DNA of 35,255 nucleotides from Lachnospiraceae bacterium (GTDB lineage Bacteria > Bacillota > Clostridia > Lachnospirales > Lachnospiraceae): the NCBI GenBank assembly GCA_029219245.1, contig JAQXTA010000061.1, forward strand, positions 1-35,255, in the 5' to 3' direction. Below the pieces are notes generated by a model. That model did not search any database, was not told the DNA's origin, and worked only from the letters and a program-made list of their open reading frames with translations. How positions within the stretch are numbered: position 1 is the first letter of the stretch; each line of letters begins with the position of its first letter. Both the position numbers and the translations under genes were made by a program. Below, one piece after another: positions 17,492-26,151 of this stretch.

Positions 17492-17550
17492 ATTCCTTCC
17501 TTTCCGTTTTCCATTATGACTCTGTTACTTTTCGACCGATGCACAAAGCG

Positions 17551-17576
17551 AAAAGGTGTCCATTTCCATGAACACC
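17551..17576 (-). terminator. Terminator after the small membrane protein gene
   Basis: A 9-bp stem (17555-17563 with 17568-17576, one G-U pair) with a TTCC loop (plus-strand reading), followed on the minus strand by TTTT. It closes the nucleoside-salvage operon ahead of the WYL gene. Confidence 0.75.
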
Positions 17577-17588
17577 CCTTTGTATTCT

Positions 17589-17774
17589 TTATGCATTTTC
17601 ACCGCTTGAAACTGTCTGTTCCGTATTTTCTTCTCCAGCTTCTGCCAGTTTCCTATCCTTGCTTTTTCGCCACTTTACTCCGATGACACATGCAATGATT
17701 ACCAATACAACAATCAATGCAAATAATAATAAGTATGACAAAAAAGCATTTACAAATAAAATTAAGTTATTCAT
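17589..17774 (-). CDS. Small single-pass membrane protein
   Basis: A 61-residue protein with one strong membrane helix (about 4-34) followed by a basic stretch (KWRKSKDRK) and an acidic, serine-rich tail (EENTEQTVSSGENA). The positive charge after the helix predicts N-terminus outside and tail in the cytoplasm. The start at 17774 has AAGGA 8 nt ahead; a start three codons earlier would overlap that site. It lies 37 bases after rnhA. I do not recognise a family. Confidence 0.65.
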   Translation of the reverse strand: MNNLILFVNAFLSYLLLFALIVVLVIIACVIGVKWRKSKDRKLAEAGEENTEQTVSSGENA

Positions 17775-17811
17775 TCGCTTCATCCTTCTCTCTTCTTAAA
17801 ACCTATTAGAA

Positions 17812-18294
17812 TCATAACACTAAGGAAACCGTATCGTCAAGTAACTCCGTTCCATCTGCTGCTGATGTAGCCAGTGCATCACATCTTTCATTCTCCGGAT
17901 GTCCATCATGCCCTTTTACCCATTGGAAGGTTACCTGATGTGGTTCCCTGGCTTTTAGCAGCCGTTTCCACAAATCTACATTTTTTACCGGCTTATTACC
18001 GGCTGTTTTCCAATTCTTTTTCAGCCATCCTTCTATCCAATGCTGATTGAAAGCATCGGTCACATATTTGGAATCCGAAATAAGCGTTACTTCACAAGGC
18101 TTCGTTAATGCCTCTAACCCTACAATTGCCGCCATAAGCTCCATGCGATTGTTCGTAGTCTTTTTATAGCCTGCTGAATACTCCCTTTCATGTAAGTTTC
18201 CTTTGGAATCCACATACTGCAAAATGGTTCCGTAGCCGCCCGGGCCTTCCGGATTTCCTCTTGCCGCACCGTCTGTATAAATTGTTACCTTCAT
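17812..18294 (-). CDS. rnhA: Ribonuclease HI
   Basis: A 160-residue endonuclease that cuts RNA in RNA-DNA hybrids. Catalytic acids are Asp8 (YTDGA), Glu52 (NRMELMA), Asp74 (SDSKYV) and the C-terminal Asp in ERCDALA; the WVKGHDGH loop supplies the catalytic His. The start overlaps the stop of the MutS-like gene by four bases (ATGA), so translation is coupled. The pairing of a hybrid-removing nuclease with a MutS-like ATPase is notable. Confidence 0.95.
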   Translation of the reverse strand: MKVTIYTDGAARGNPEGPGGYGTILQYVDSKGNLHEREYSAGYKKTTNNRMELMAAIVGLEALTKPCEVTLISDSKYVTDAFNQHWIEGWLKKNWKTAGNKPVKNVDLWKRLLKAREPHQVTFQWVKGHDGHPENERCDALATSAADGTELLDDTVSLVL

Positions 18295-20039
18295 ATCTCA
18301 TTACCTATTGCCGCACAAACGGCATCCTTACTCCATTTTCCACTCTGCAAGAAGTTCTGTGCCATGCTTTCTGCATCTTTCACCAGATTCTCCTGATAGC
18401 CAAGTACCTTCAAAAGTGCAATGGCATTACGGGAAACTGCCGGTCCCTCCTGTAACCGATAAGGAAAAAAGATGTCATCTTCCACAATATTCTCTTCAAA
18501 ATGATAATTTTCATAAAAATCATTCAAAAGCTTTGTCAACTCTAAATCGTGAGTTGCCGCGAAGCAGATAACGTTCTTTCCGGCAAGTGCTTTCAGAATC
18601 TGTGTTGATGCTGCGATTCGTTCTACCGTATTGGTTCCCCGTAACACTTCATCCACAAAGCACAATACTTTTTCACCCTTTTCTTTCGCCTGCTCCACAC
18701 TCTGCAGAATTCTCCGGATTGATTTGACTTCTGCCATGTAATAACTGTCTCCGCTTTCCAAGTCATCTTTCAAGGACATGGAGGAATAAATCCGGAAAAT
18801 GTTGCCCCGATAGGAATCTGCTGTGCAAGTGTGTATCGTCTGTGCCAGAACTGCATTTACCGCTACGCCTCGTAAAAACGTCGATTTACCGGAAGCATTG
18901 GAGCCGGTAATCAGAATACCTTTGTTGACTTTCACATCATTTTTTACCGGTTCCCGTAATAAAGGATGATACATTTGCTGTAATTCTAAGCAAATCCTAC
19001 TTTCCTTCGATGCAACAAATTCCGGCACACAATATCCGTTTTTCTTTCCTGCCCGATATTCTCCGATGACAACTGCAGTTTCCAGTTTTCCGATAATCGT
19101 AACCATTTCATCAATTTCATTTACATGATTTCTTACCTGTTCAAGCATCTGATTAAACTTTATTAAATCCAGATAAAACATCATGCGAAGATAATCTACT
19201 ATGACTTCTAAAAGATTACTGGATGTAATGCCTGCACCGCCTCTTTGTCCGGACATGAGAAGAAAAGAATTCCTCTTAAAACCATCCATTGCCTTATTAC
19301 ATTCCAAAAGCCGCTTCCGCTCTTCTTCTATTTCCGCAACAGGCAGTTTCCCAATTTGCTCCGTCACACTTAACAACCGAAAAATATAGCGAAAACTCGT
19401 AATATAAGGTTCAATCTGTTTTTGCTCTTTATAATAACCTATCATATTTCTGCATAATACAATCAAAAGCATACATATACCGAATTGAACCGAAAAAAAC
19501 ATTGCAATGATACTTATAATTACCAGCAAAACCGCAAGATAATATTTTATGCTTTTGCGTTCTCCGAGATGTTCCAGATACTCCAGATATTCATATAAAG
19601 AATATTTTGACATTCTGCCCAATTTGGCAAATTGAATCTGTAACCCCACTCTTTCCTTTTCATTTTGCATAAAATACTGAATCTTTTTCTCAAACGCTTC
19701 CAGTTCCCCGGCATCCTTTACCGGAGTCCGCAGACAATAGTATAAATATTCATCACCGGCTGCACTGTGGGAATAATTCATTTTCTGATAGATTTCATCC
19801 ATATTTAAATCATTCCATGTAATATCATCAAGTTGTCCGTCTGTTTGATGTTTTTTATAATACATGGAAATATGGGCATCCAGTTCATCTGCCCGGTATT
19901 TCCGTTCCGGTAAGACACCATACTTCTGTTGAAGATCGTTTATAAACTTCTTTTCGCTCTTTTTTTCATCCCAATATCCTTTTCCCATAATAACCAGCAG
20001 AAAAAGAACCATGGCACCTGCAAAAACAATATACTCCAT
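18291..20039 (-). CDS. Membrane-anchored MutS-like ATPase
   Basis: A 582-residue protein combining membrane helices with a MutS ATPase. An N-terminal helix (about 3-19) and a hydrophobic pair (about 165-197) frame a charged region with no recognisable mismatch-binding domain. Residues 210-360 resemble the MutS core/lever helices. The ATPase has Walker [10 protein letters not shown] (379-387), the [13 protein letters not shown] signature (429-441), Walker [12 protein letters not shown] (460-470) and the switch His in THDLELTK. The mismatch-reading N-terminal domains of MutS are missing, so classical repair is unlikely; function is unknown. It lies between the MTA/SAH deaminase (32 bases) and rnhA (4-base overlap). 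Confidence 0.88.
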   Translation of the reverse strand: MEYIVFAGAMVLFLLVIMGKGYWDEKKSEKKFINDLQQKYGVLPERKYRADELDAHISMYYKKHQTDGQLDDITWNDLNMDEIYQKMNYSHSAAGDEYLYYCLRTPVKDAGELEAFEKKIQYFMQNEKERVGLQIQFAKLGRMSKYSLYEYLEYLEHLGERKSIKYYLAVLLVIISIIAMFFSVQFGICMLLIVLCRNMIGYYKEQKQIEPYITSFRYIFRLLSVTEQIGKLPVAEIEEERKRLLECNKAMDGFKRNSFLLMSGQRGGAGITSSNLLEVIVDYLRMMFYLDLIKFNQMLEQVRNHVNEIDEMVTIIGKLETAVVIGEYRAGKKNGYCVPEFVASKESRICLELQQMYHPLLREPVKNDVKVNKGILITGSNASGKSTFLRGVAVNAVLAQTIHTCTADSYRGNIFRIYSSMSLKDDLESGDSYYMAEVKSIRRILQSVEQAKEKGEKVLCFVDEVLRGTNTVERIAASTQILKALAGKNVICFAATHDLELTKLLNDFYENYHFEENIVEDDIFFPYRLQEGPAVSRNAIALLKVLGYQENLVKDAESMAQNFLQSGKWSKDAVCAAIGNEI

Positions 20040-20071
20040 AAACAGTTTTCCTGTCCTTTTTGTATCTTTTC

Positions 20072-21373
20072 TTAATTATAACAAAGCTTCTCTTTTAATT
20101 CATTCGCTTTTGCATAAATAGCTTCCTCATCTATGAAATTTGCATAGTTTCCATTCTCATACAGAATCTGCCCATGAATCATCGTCATTTTCACGTTTTG
20201 TTTGCTGCCGCTGTAAACAATGTTCTTAGGAATATTATGCAATGGCTGCATATTGGGCTTATGCAAATCTAACATAATGATATCCGCCAGTTTACCTTCT
20301 GCCAGAACATCCGCATCCGGTAAGTTCATGGCTTTAGCTCCGTTGACGGTTGCCATTTTCAAAACCTCCCACGCATCAACTACAGCCGCATCCTTTTCCC
20401 GTAGCTTTGCCAGTCCGGTAACAAGGAACATCTCACGAAACATATCCAGACAATTATTGCTGGCAGGTCCGTCTGTTCCTATTGCCACATTGATTCCTCT
20501 TTTCAGGTATTCCGAAATCGGAGCAATCCCGCTTGCAAGCTTTGTATTAGAACCCGGATTCGTAACAACATTCAGATTCCGTCGTTGAAAAATTTCAAAA
20601 TCTTCTTCTGACATATGCACACAGTGATAGCCACCGCCTCCATAGCGAAACATTCCTAGGGAATCCAGAAATACCGGTGGTGTCATTCCATATCGTTTCT
20701 TACATTCCTCTACTTCCAATGCAGTTTCTGAAATATGTGCATAAACCGGAGCTTTATAACGTTCCGCAAGTCCGGCAATCTGCTGAAGCAATTCCTTGGA
20801 ACAAGTGTATTCTGCATGAAAACCAATCATATAACTTAGCAGCGGGTGTTTGCCATTCAGCTTCTGATACATTTGCTCTGTCATTTCCACTGACTGACTG
20901 AAATTATTTACACCGCTTACCTGCACGCAGCGCATTCCCATATCAACACAGGCATCGGCAATCGTTTCCGGTGTCAGATACATATCAAAAATAGAAGTAA
21001 TACCACTGGACAGATATTCCAGGATTGCCAGTTTTGTCAAATGATAAATCATTTTTCCGTCCATTTTGGCTTCCACCGGGAAAACCTGTTTGTTCAGCCA
21101 ATCCTGCAAAGGCATATCGTCCGCATAGGAACGCAGAACCGTCATGGCCGAATGAGTATGTGCATCTTTAAACCCCGGCATCAACAGATTTCCTTCACAA
21201 TCGATTTCCCGGTCCCATACAATGCTTTGCAGCTTTAATTTCTGATAGACCGATTCTAAATCGCTTCCGTTTCCTACATAGAGAATCCTTTCATTTTGAA
21301 CCCAGATTTCACCTTCTATAATATTATAATTTTCCATCGTCAATATTCTTGCATTATATAATCGGATATTCAT
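20072..21373 (-). CDS. mtaD: 5'-methylthioadenosine/S-adenosylhomocysteine deaminase
   Basis: A 433-residue amidohydrolase of the MTA/SAH deaminase group, which converts SAH or MTA to the inosyl form for nucleoside recycling. Metal ligands are His72 and His74 (HTH), His213 (HISET, with Glu216) and Asp301 (GTDG); His186 (GFHAEYT) is the usual substrate-side histidine. TNPGSNTKLASG is typical of the group. It lies in an operon with purine nucleoside phosphorylase and cytidine deaminase, consistent with nucleoside salvage. Other adenosine-type deaminase activity is possible. Confidence 0.87.
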   Translation of the reverse strand: MNIRLYNARILTMENYNIIEGEIWVQNERILYVGNGSDLESVYQKLKLQSIVWDREIDCEGNLLMPGFKDAHTHSAMTVLRSYADDMPLQDWLNKQVFPVEAKMDGKMIYHLTKLAILEYLSSGITSIFDMYLTPETIADACVDMGMRCVQVSGVNNFSQSVEMTEQMYQKLNGKHPLLSYMIGFHAEYTCSKELLQQIAGLAERYKAPVYAHISETALEVEECKKRYGMTPPVFLDSLGMFRYGGGGYHCVHMSEEDFEIFQRRNLNVVTNPGSNTKLASGIAPISEYLKRGINVAIGTDGPASNNCLDMFREMFLVTGLAKLREKDAAVVDAWEVLKMATVNGAKAMNLPDADVLAEGKLADIIMLDLHKPNMQPLHNIPKNIVYSGSKQNVKMTMIHGQILYENGNYANFIDEEAIYAKANELKEKLCYN

Positions 21374-21464
21374 ACGCTGTCATTCATCCTTTCTATTTCT
21401 GCTATCAGCGGTTATGTTCATAATGGATTCAATATTCCATAATTCTAACACAATCCTACTAATA

Positions 21465-21659
21465 CTATAAATGCATCGCAATATAGCAGGCAACCGCCAC
21501 ACATACTACAGCTAATAAGACCCAAAATGCTATTTTCCCAGCCTTCTGCCCCGCTTTGGATGGTAGTTGCATAACTTCCCGCTGTCTTTCATGCTCATAC
21601 GCATTTACATTCAGTGCCATATTCTGCATCAGATTATCCGATGTTCCCGGTTTAAACAT
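21465..21659 (-). CDS. Small tail-anchored membrane protein
   Basis: A 64-residue protein with a hydrophilic N-terminal half (about 1-42) and one C-terminal membrane helix (about 43-62), ending in MHL. ATG 21659 is chosen because AAGGAG stands 12 nt ahead, a little far; the alternative at 21689 has no good site. It sits between cytidine deaminase and the MTA/SAH deaminase. I do not recognise a family. Confidence 0.6.
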   Translation of the reverse strand: MFKPGTSDNLMQNMALNVNAYEHERQREVMQLPSKAGQKAGKIAFWVLLAVVCVAVACYIAMHL

Positions 21660-21730
21660 AACGTTTCGTTTCTCCTTCCTTTCGTACATCCGTATTTTTC
21701 TCTATCCCCTATCAAATTATCGTCATAGAA

Positions 21731-22165
21731 TTACTTGCCACAATCCAGATTCGCCGCACCAAACCCCTCCGGTAAAAATTCCTGCAAAGTTCTAACTTCA
21801 TATTCTTCGGTTGATTTGGCTACGATAATCTGAAAGCTTTCCGGCTTGCAAAATTCCATCATAACCTGTCTACAGACACCACATGGATAAGCATACTGTG
21901 AAATTTCCATATCCTTCGGGCCACCCACAACAGCGATTGCCTCAAAATCCCTTTTTCCTTCACTGACTGCTTTGAAAAAAGCAGTTCTTTCTGCACAATT
22001 CGTCGGGGAATATGCTGCATTCTCGATATTGCATCCGGTATAAATCTGTCCATCAGACGTAAGGAGTGCTGCTCCCACCTGATAATTGGAATAAGGTGAA
22101 TAGGACGCCTGTCTGGCCTCCAAAGCTTTTTGGATTAACAGCTTGATTGTATGTTGTTCTAACAT
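21731..22165 (-). CDS. cdd: Cytidine deaminase
   Basis: A 144-residue homotetrameric-type enzyme converting cytidine and deoxycytidine to the uridine forms. Zinc ligands are Cys57 (in CAE, with catalytic Glu59), Cys95 and Cys98 (PCGVC). YSNYQVGAALL is the usual N-terminal substrate-binding segment. It follows the purine nucleoside phosphorylase gene by 143 AT-rich bases in which I see no clear terminator, so shared transcription is likely but not certain. Confidence 0.95.
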   Translation of the reverse strand: MLEQHTIKLLIQKALEARQASYSPYSNYQVGAALLTSDGQIYTGCNIENAAYSPTNCAERTAFFKAVSEGKRDFEAIAVVGGPKDMEISQYAYPCGVCRQVMMEFCKPESFQIIVAKSTEEYEVRTLQEFLPEGFGAANLDCGK

Positions 22166-22308
22166 AATAACAATCCATCCCCTTTAAAGATTTTGGTATT
22201 CAATTTTTACAATTAGTTGAATCTAAATTTAATATTATGTTTAATCTTTTTTTAATTTTGTAGTATTCTCGCTTTGATGATTATTTTTGCAAGTTTTACA
22301 TCATTTTA

Positions 22309-23142
22309 TCAAATCAGACTTGCAAATTTTGTAATGGAATCCGTTAAAAGCTTCTCAAACTTAGGCGCTACGGCATTTGCAGCTTCCTGCACTTCTTCAT
22401 GCGTTAACGGTGCAGCGTTCATTCCTGCCGCTAAATTGCTAACACAGGATACTCCACAGATTTTCATACCCATATGATTTGCTGCAATTGCTTCCACAAC
22501 TGTACTCATACCAACGGCACTTGCTCCTAACATATGGAGCATCTGAATTTCCGCCGGGGATTCAAAAGATGGGCCGGTAAGCTGTGCATATACCCCTTCA
22601 AAAAGTTCTATATCATTCTCTTTTGCCGTTGAACGGATGATTTCCTGTAAATCTTCATCATAGACATGTGTCATATCCGGGAATCTGGTTCCCAGTTCAT
22701 CAATATTCGGTCCAATCAATGGATTGGGTGCGAAACAGGAAATGTGGTCTTTAATCAACATCAGACTGCCTGCATGGAAGCTTGGATTAATGCCGCCGGA
22801 TGCATTGGTTAAAAACAAAATCTTTGCACCCATCATTTTCATTAACCGAGTCGGCAGAACCACATCCGTAATTGGATACCCCTCATAATAATGCACTCTT
22901 CCCTGCATTAAAACGACTGCTACTTTATTAATATACCCAAAAATAAATGTACCGGCATGTCCGGGTACCGTTGAAACCGGGAACCCTTCGATTTCTGAAT
23001 ACGGCAATTCCGCTACCACATCCACTGTTCTTGCGAAGTTTCCAAGACCAGAACCGAGAACAACCGCTACATCCGGCTTAAAATCTATTTTCTCCCGATA
23101 ACACTCATAACATTTTAATAATTTTTCATATACTTGACTCAT
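22309..23142 (-). CDS. punA: Purine-nucleoside phosphorylase
   Basis: A 277-residue trimeric-type enzyme that splits inosine, guanosine and deoxy forms with phosphate. Landmarks are VLGSGLGNFA near the start, GRVHYYEGY, TNASGGINPSF and the VGMSTVVEAIAANHMG segment near the C-terminus. GGAGG stands ahead of ATG 23142, so the longer reading from 23169 is rejected. It appears to lead the nucleoside-salvage operon. Its product hypoxanthine fits with the inosyl compounds from the downstream MTA/SAH deaminase. Confidence 0.95.
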   Translation of the reverse strand: MSQVYEKLLKCYECYREKIDFKPDVAVVLGSGLGNFARTVDVVAELPYSEIEGFPVSTVPGHAGTFIFGYINKVAVVLMQGRVHYYEGYPITDVVLPTRLMKMMGAKILFLTNASGGINPSFHAGSLMLIKDHISCFAPNPLIGPNIDELGTRFPDMTHVYDEDLQEIIRSTAKENDIELFEGVYAQLTGPSFESPAEIQMLHMLGASAVGMSTVVEAIAANHMGMKICGVSCVSNLAAGMNAAPLTHEEVQEAANAVAPKFEKLLTDSITKFASLI

Positions 23143-23193
23143 ATTTTTGCCCTCCATATCCGTTTTCATTTAGTATACCATTTTATAGCATAA

Positions 23194-23234
23194 GAAAAAA
23201 GAGATATCTTATAAAATATCACTAAGACATCTCT
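23194..23234 (-). terminator. Terminator of spoIVA
   Basis: A 12-bp stem (23200-23211 with 23223-23234, one G-U pair in the minus RNA), followed by six T on the minus strand. It lies 26 bases after the spoIVA stop. Confidence 0.85.
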
Positions 23235-23260
23235 AAATTTCTCGTATATTACATCTGTTA

Positions 23261-24748
23261 TTAAATAATAATGCACACCATTCCACCGTTACTGTCATTT
23301 ACAATCTTCTGCATGGTTTCCTGCAATTTAACCTGACTTTCTTCATTTATCATGGCAATTTTGCTAGTAATTCCGTCATTTACGAGCTGTTCGACCGTTT
23401 TTCCGAAGATATTTGTCTCCCAGATGCCATCATCACTGGTTCCTGTATCCGAAATATATTCAATTAAATCCTTTGCCTGTTCTTCAGTACCGACAATCGG
23501 TGAAATTTCTGTTTCGATACTAGCCTTAATCAAATGGATGCTCGGACTTTCTGCTTTGATTTTTACACCGTACTTATTTCCTTGTTTAATTACTTCCGGT
23601 TTCTCCAGAACAATTTCTTCTTTATCAGGCATAACAACGCCATATCCCTTGTAACGTGCCGACTCCATTGCGTGCAATACCTTCGTGTATTCCCGTTTCA
23701 TTTTTGCCATTTCTTTTAAAGTCGATAGCATCTGGTATTCACTGGTAATGTTTTCTCCGACCAGTTCACTTATCATTTCATAATAATAAGTATCATCCAG
23801 ATCCAAAATAATCTTTACGCTACCCTCCGACATATCAATGCCATCCAACTTGCATTTTTTGATATACTCACTTTCCAGATTGAAATCAGCGTTCGTAATA
23901 TCTCTTACGTTTGTCAAACTTCCCATCAGCTTCTTAATCCGGCTGATAATATCCTGCTTCATTTTATGGTCATAGGAAAGCATTTCCACCCATTTCGGCA
24001 TATAAAATTCAATCATGGTCAAAGGGAATTCATATAAAATATTTTCCATAATGTGATTTATGTCTTCTTTTTTCAATTGTTCACAATTTACCGGCATGAC
24101 TGTAACACCGTACTTATCATGAATATCATCTGCCATCTGTCTTGTTTCTTCTGCATAAGGCCTTGCAGAATTTAACAGCACCAGGAACGGCTTATGGATT
24201 TCCTGCAATTCCCGGATAGTTCGTTCCTCTGCTTCTAAAAAACTGCTTCTGGGCAGTTCACCAAAGCTTCCGTCACAGGTAATGACAACACCGATAGTGG
24301 AATGATCCTTAATTACCTTCCGGGTTCCGATTTCTGCCGCTTTGGTAAACGGAATCTCTTCTCCCGACCAAGGTGTTTTTACCATCCGTTCCGTATCCGC
24401 TTCCATATGTCCAGTTGCGCCGTCCACCATATAGCCGACACAATCTATCAGTCGTACCTTGACATCAATATCGGTGCCAAGCTGAATGCGCGCCGCCTCT
24501 TTCGGTATAAACTTCGGTTCAGTTGTGGTTATGGTTTTACCACCTGCACTTTGCGGCAGTTCATCCTTGGCCCTCTCCTTTTCGTGTTCATTTTCCATAT
24601 ATGGCAGCACCAACAAATCCATAAATCTTTTGATAAAAGTCGATTTCCCGGTACGCACCGGACCTACCACACCTATGTAGATTTCTCCGCCGGTTCTATC
24701 CTGTATGTCCTTGTATACCGCATATTCGTTTCTGTTATTTATTTCCAT
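23261..24748 (-). CDS. spoIVA: Stage IV sporulation protein A (coat morphogenetic ATPase)
   Basis: A 495-residue protein, the usual SpoIVA length. It polymerises around the forespore with ATP hydrolysis to form the basement layer of the spore coat. The Walker A motif GPVRTGKST is at 29-37 in a TRAFAC-type domain; the C-terminal end INEESQVKLQETMQKIVNDS is typical. GGAAGGGG precedes ATG 24748. A SigE-like promoter stands at 24775-24804, as expected for a mother-cell gene. The Shine-Dalgarno lies in the 3' arm of an inverted repeat. Confidence 0.97.
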   Translation of the reverse strand: MEINNRNEYAVYKDIQDRTGGEIYIGVVGPVRTGKSTFIKRFMDLLVLPYMENEHEKERAKDELPQSAGGKTITTTEPKFIPKEAARIQLGTDIDVKVRLIDCVGYMVDGATGHMEADTERMVKTPWSGEEIPFTKAAEIGTRKVIKDHSTIGVVITCDGSFGELPRSSFLEAEERTIRELQEIHKPFLVLLNSARPYAEETRQMADDIHDKYGVTVMPVNCEQLKKEDINHIMENILYEFPLTMIEFYMPKWVEMLSYDHKMKQDIISRIKKLMGSLTNVRDITNADFNLESEYIKKCKLDGIDMSEGSVKIILDLDDTYYYEMISELVGENITSEYQMLSTLKEMAKMKREYTKVLHAMESARYKGYGVVMPDKEEIVLEKPEVIKQGNKYGVKIKAESPSIHLIKASIETEISPIVGTEEQAKDLIEYISDTGTSDDGIWETNIFGKTVEQLVNDGITSKIAMINEESQVKLQETMQKIVNDSNGGMVCIII

Positions 24749-24752
24749 AAAT

Positions 24753-24790
24753 ATACCCCTTCCATACTTACTAAAATGTATGTGAAGGGG
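24753..24790 (-). other. Inverted repeat hiding the spoIVA RBS in read-through RNA
   Basis: ACCCCTTC-A-CATAC pairs with GTATG-GAAGGGGT over 13 bp with one bulged A and a 10-base loop. The 5' arm lies in the SigE spacer and -10; the 3' arm contains the spoIVA Shine-Dalgarno. Only RNA started further upstream would contain both arms. Confidence 0.6.
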
Positions 24791-24804
24791 TGTACTTTTA
24801 TGAC
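24775..24804 (-). promoter_or_regulatory. SigE-like promoter of spoIVA
   Basis: GTCATAAA (24804-24797), a 14-base spacer and CATACATT (24782-24775), close to the SigE consensus. It starts 14 bases after the lactonase stop. Confidence 0.7.
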
Positions 24805-24818
24805 TGGGAAATATTTTC

Positions 24819-25880
24819 TTACTCTGTCAGCTTATGAAAAATAATGCAGTTTGGCTGCGGAACCTTCAATTCCTTACCATTCATAACGAGCAGCCCTTTC
24901 TTTAAATCTACGGTAAAGAAAGTCATGGTATTAGACTCATGGTTTAAAGAAACCAGATGTCTGTTATCCGGAAACAGGTTTGCATCCTTCGGATAATCGC
25001 CGCTGACCGGAAGACAGAATATTTTCTCTAACATACCGGTCTTACCATCAATCCGGTAAACTACCGCGCTGTTATCTCCCGCATTGGAGCTTACCAGATA
25101 TTTAAAATCTGTAGAGATATTTAGTGCACTGGCTGCTGAACCGCCTGCATGATAATCGTTTAAAGTGGAAATGGTCTGGATTTTCTCAAACTCCGGATTA
25201 TCGTTTATTTCCTCATATTTGTAAACATCGATATAATTTTTTAATTCATGCACAATATATAAGAATTTTCCATCCTTGGAAAACTTCAGATGTCTTGGTG
25301 CAGACTCCTGCTCACTTCGAATGATATCAATCGGTTTCAGTTTTCCGCTCGTATGATCAAGGCGGTAAACGTTCACATGATCCATACCAAGATCCGCCGC
25401 ACATAAATACTTATTATCTCTTGTCATTTTCACACAGTTGATATGCGGTCTGAAATTTCGCTCTGCAATACTTCCTAATCCTTTGTGGTATATCTCATCG
25501 GTAATCGGGCCGATACCGCCATCCTCCCGCAAACGGAGTACCGTAATCTTACCATCATGGTAGCCACCGACAAAAAGGAATTTATCATCATAGTCAGTAG
25601 AAAGATAGCATCCTCTCATACCATTGATGCTTCCTTCATTGATAACTTCCAAGTCACCATTTTTTAAAATCCTATATGCCTCCACTCCGAAATCTGTAAT
25701 GGAATATAAGAATTTCTGATTATGGGATATACTGATATAGGAAGAATTCGTAATCTCCACCTGATTTTTCTCTGTCATTCTTCCGTTTTTCATATCAACA
25801 TCATAAATGCGAATACCGTAATTATCTTGATTTCCTATTGTATAAGTAGAAACATATGCTACATATTTTTCCTGTTCCAT
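24819..25880 (-). CDS. Lactonase-family seven-bladed beta-propeller protein
   Basis: A 353-residue cytoplasmic protein of the 6-phosphogluconolactonase/YkgB-type propeller family. Repeated blade strands of the form DxKFLYxxxxxxxxVxVYxxD are visible along the protein, and the segment RHLKFSKDGKFLYIVHELKNY is typical. Family members hydrolyse sugar lactones, but many have unproven activity. GGAGG stands 8 nt ahead of ATG 25880, so the longer reading is rejected. It has its own promoter at 25911-25939 and no terminator before spoIVA. Its stop is 14 bases from the SigE -35. Confidence 0.82.
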   Translation of the reverse strand: MEQEKYVAYVSTYTIGNQDNYGIRIYDVDMKNGRMTEKNQVEITNSSYISISHNQKFLYSITDFGVEAYRILKNGDLEVINEGSINGMRGCYLSTDYDDKFLFVGGYHDGKITVLRLREDGGIGPITDEIYHKGLGSIAERNFRPHINCVKMTRDNKYLCAADLGMDHVNVYRLDHTSGKLKPIDIIRSEQESAPRHLKFSKDGKFLYIVHELKNYIDVYKYEEINDNPEFEKIQTISTLNDYHAGGSAASALNISTDFKYLVSSNAGDNSAVVYRIDGKTGMLEKIFCLPVSGDYPKDANLFPDNRHLVSLNHESNTMTFFTVDLKKGLLVMNGKELKVPQPNCIIFHKLTE

Positions 25881-25910
25881 GACTGTTGCCTCCATTCACT
25901 TATCAGCTTG

Positions 25911-25939
25911 ATTTTATCATAAAATCTCTTGTTTGTTAA
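25911..25939 (-). promoter_or_regulatory. Sigma-A promoter of the lactonase gene
   Basis: TTAACA (25939-25934), a 17-base spacer and TAAAAT (25916-25911), 31 bases upstream of ATG 25880. Confidence 0.6.
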
Positions 25940-26011
25940 TTACTTTTTCATGCAAAAAAATACATCTTCTGTACTTTTCGAACTTTTTACATACTTTTTT
26001 CATAAATACTG

Positions 26012-26039
26012 TTGACATAGCACGACAATTTTGTATAAT
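26012..26039 (+). promoter_or_regulatory. Sigma-A promoter of the XRE-potABCD operon
   Basis: Perfect TTGACA (26012-26017) and TATAAT (26034-26039) with a 16-base spacer. Transcription should start near 26046, so the palindrome at 26066-26080 lies in the early transcribed region. The intergenic space 25881-26151 thus holds two divergent promoters. Confidence 0.8.
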
Positions 26040-26053
26040 GAGTAACAGTGTTT

Positions 26054-26080
26054 GTTTAGTGTTAGTAAACTTGAAGTTTA
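26054..26080 (+). promoter_or_regulatory. Palindromic operator candidate for the XRE-cupin regulator
   Basis: TAAACTT-G-AAGTTTA (26066-26080) is a perfect 15-base palindrome. It overlaps a second, weaker repeat GTTTA-N7-TAAAC (26054-26070). It is positioned about 20 bases past the start of transcription, suitable for autorepression. Binding by the neighbouring regulator is inference. Confidence 0.55.
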
Positions 26081-26151
26081 TTATCACTGAATTGTTTCAA
26101 TTTGACTTTGTTGTATTTTACATACAGGTAAAAGAAAGGACCGGAGCAACT

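Noticed and set aside
22286-22326. Inverted repeat TTTGCAAGT / ACTTGCAAA at the end of the purine nucleoside phosphorylase gene
   Set aside because: One arm is coding sequence, the loop is 23 bases and no T-run follows on the gene's strand. A short T-run follows on the plus strand, but no plus-strand gene precedes it.
25933-26151. N-terminal extension of the XRE-cupin regulator
   Set aside because: It covers the promoter and operator and has an unlikely composition; GGAG before ATG 26152 defines the start.
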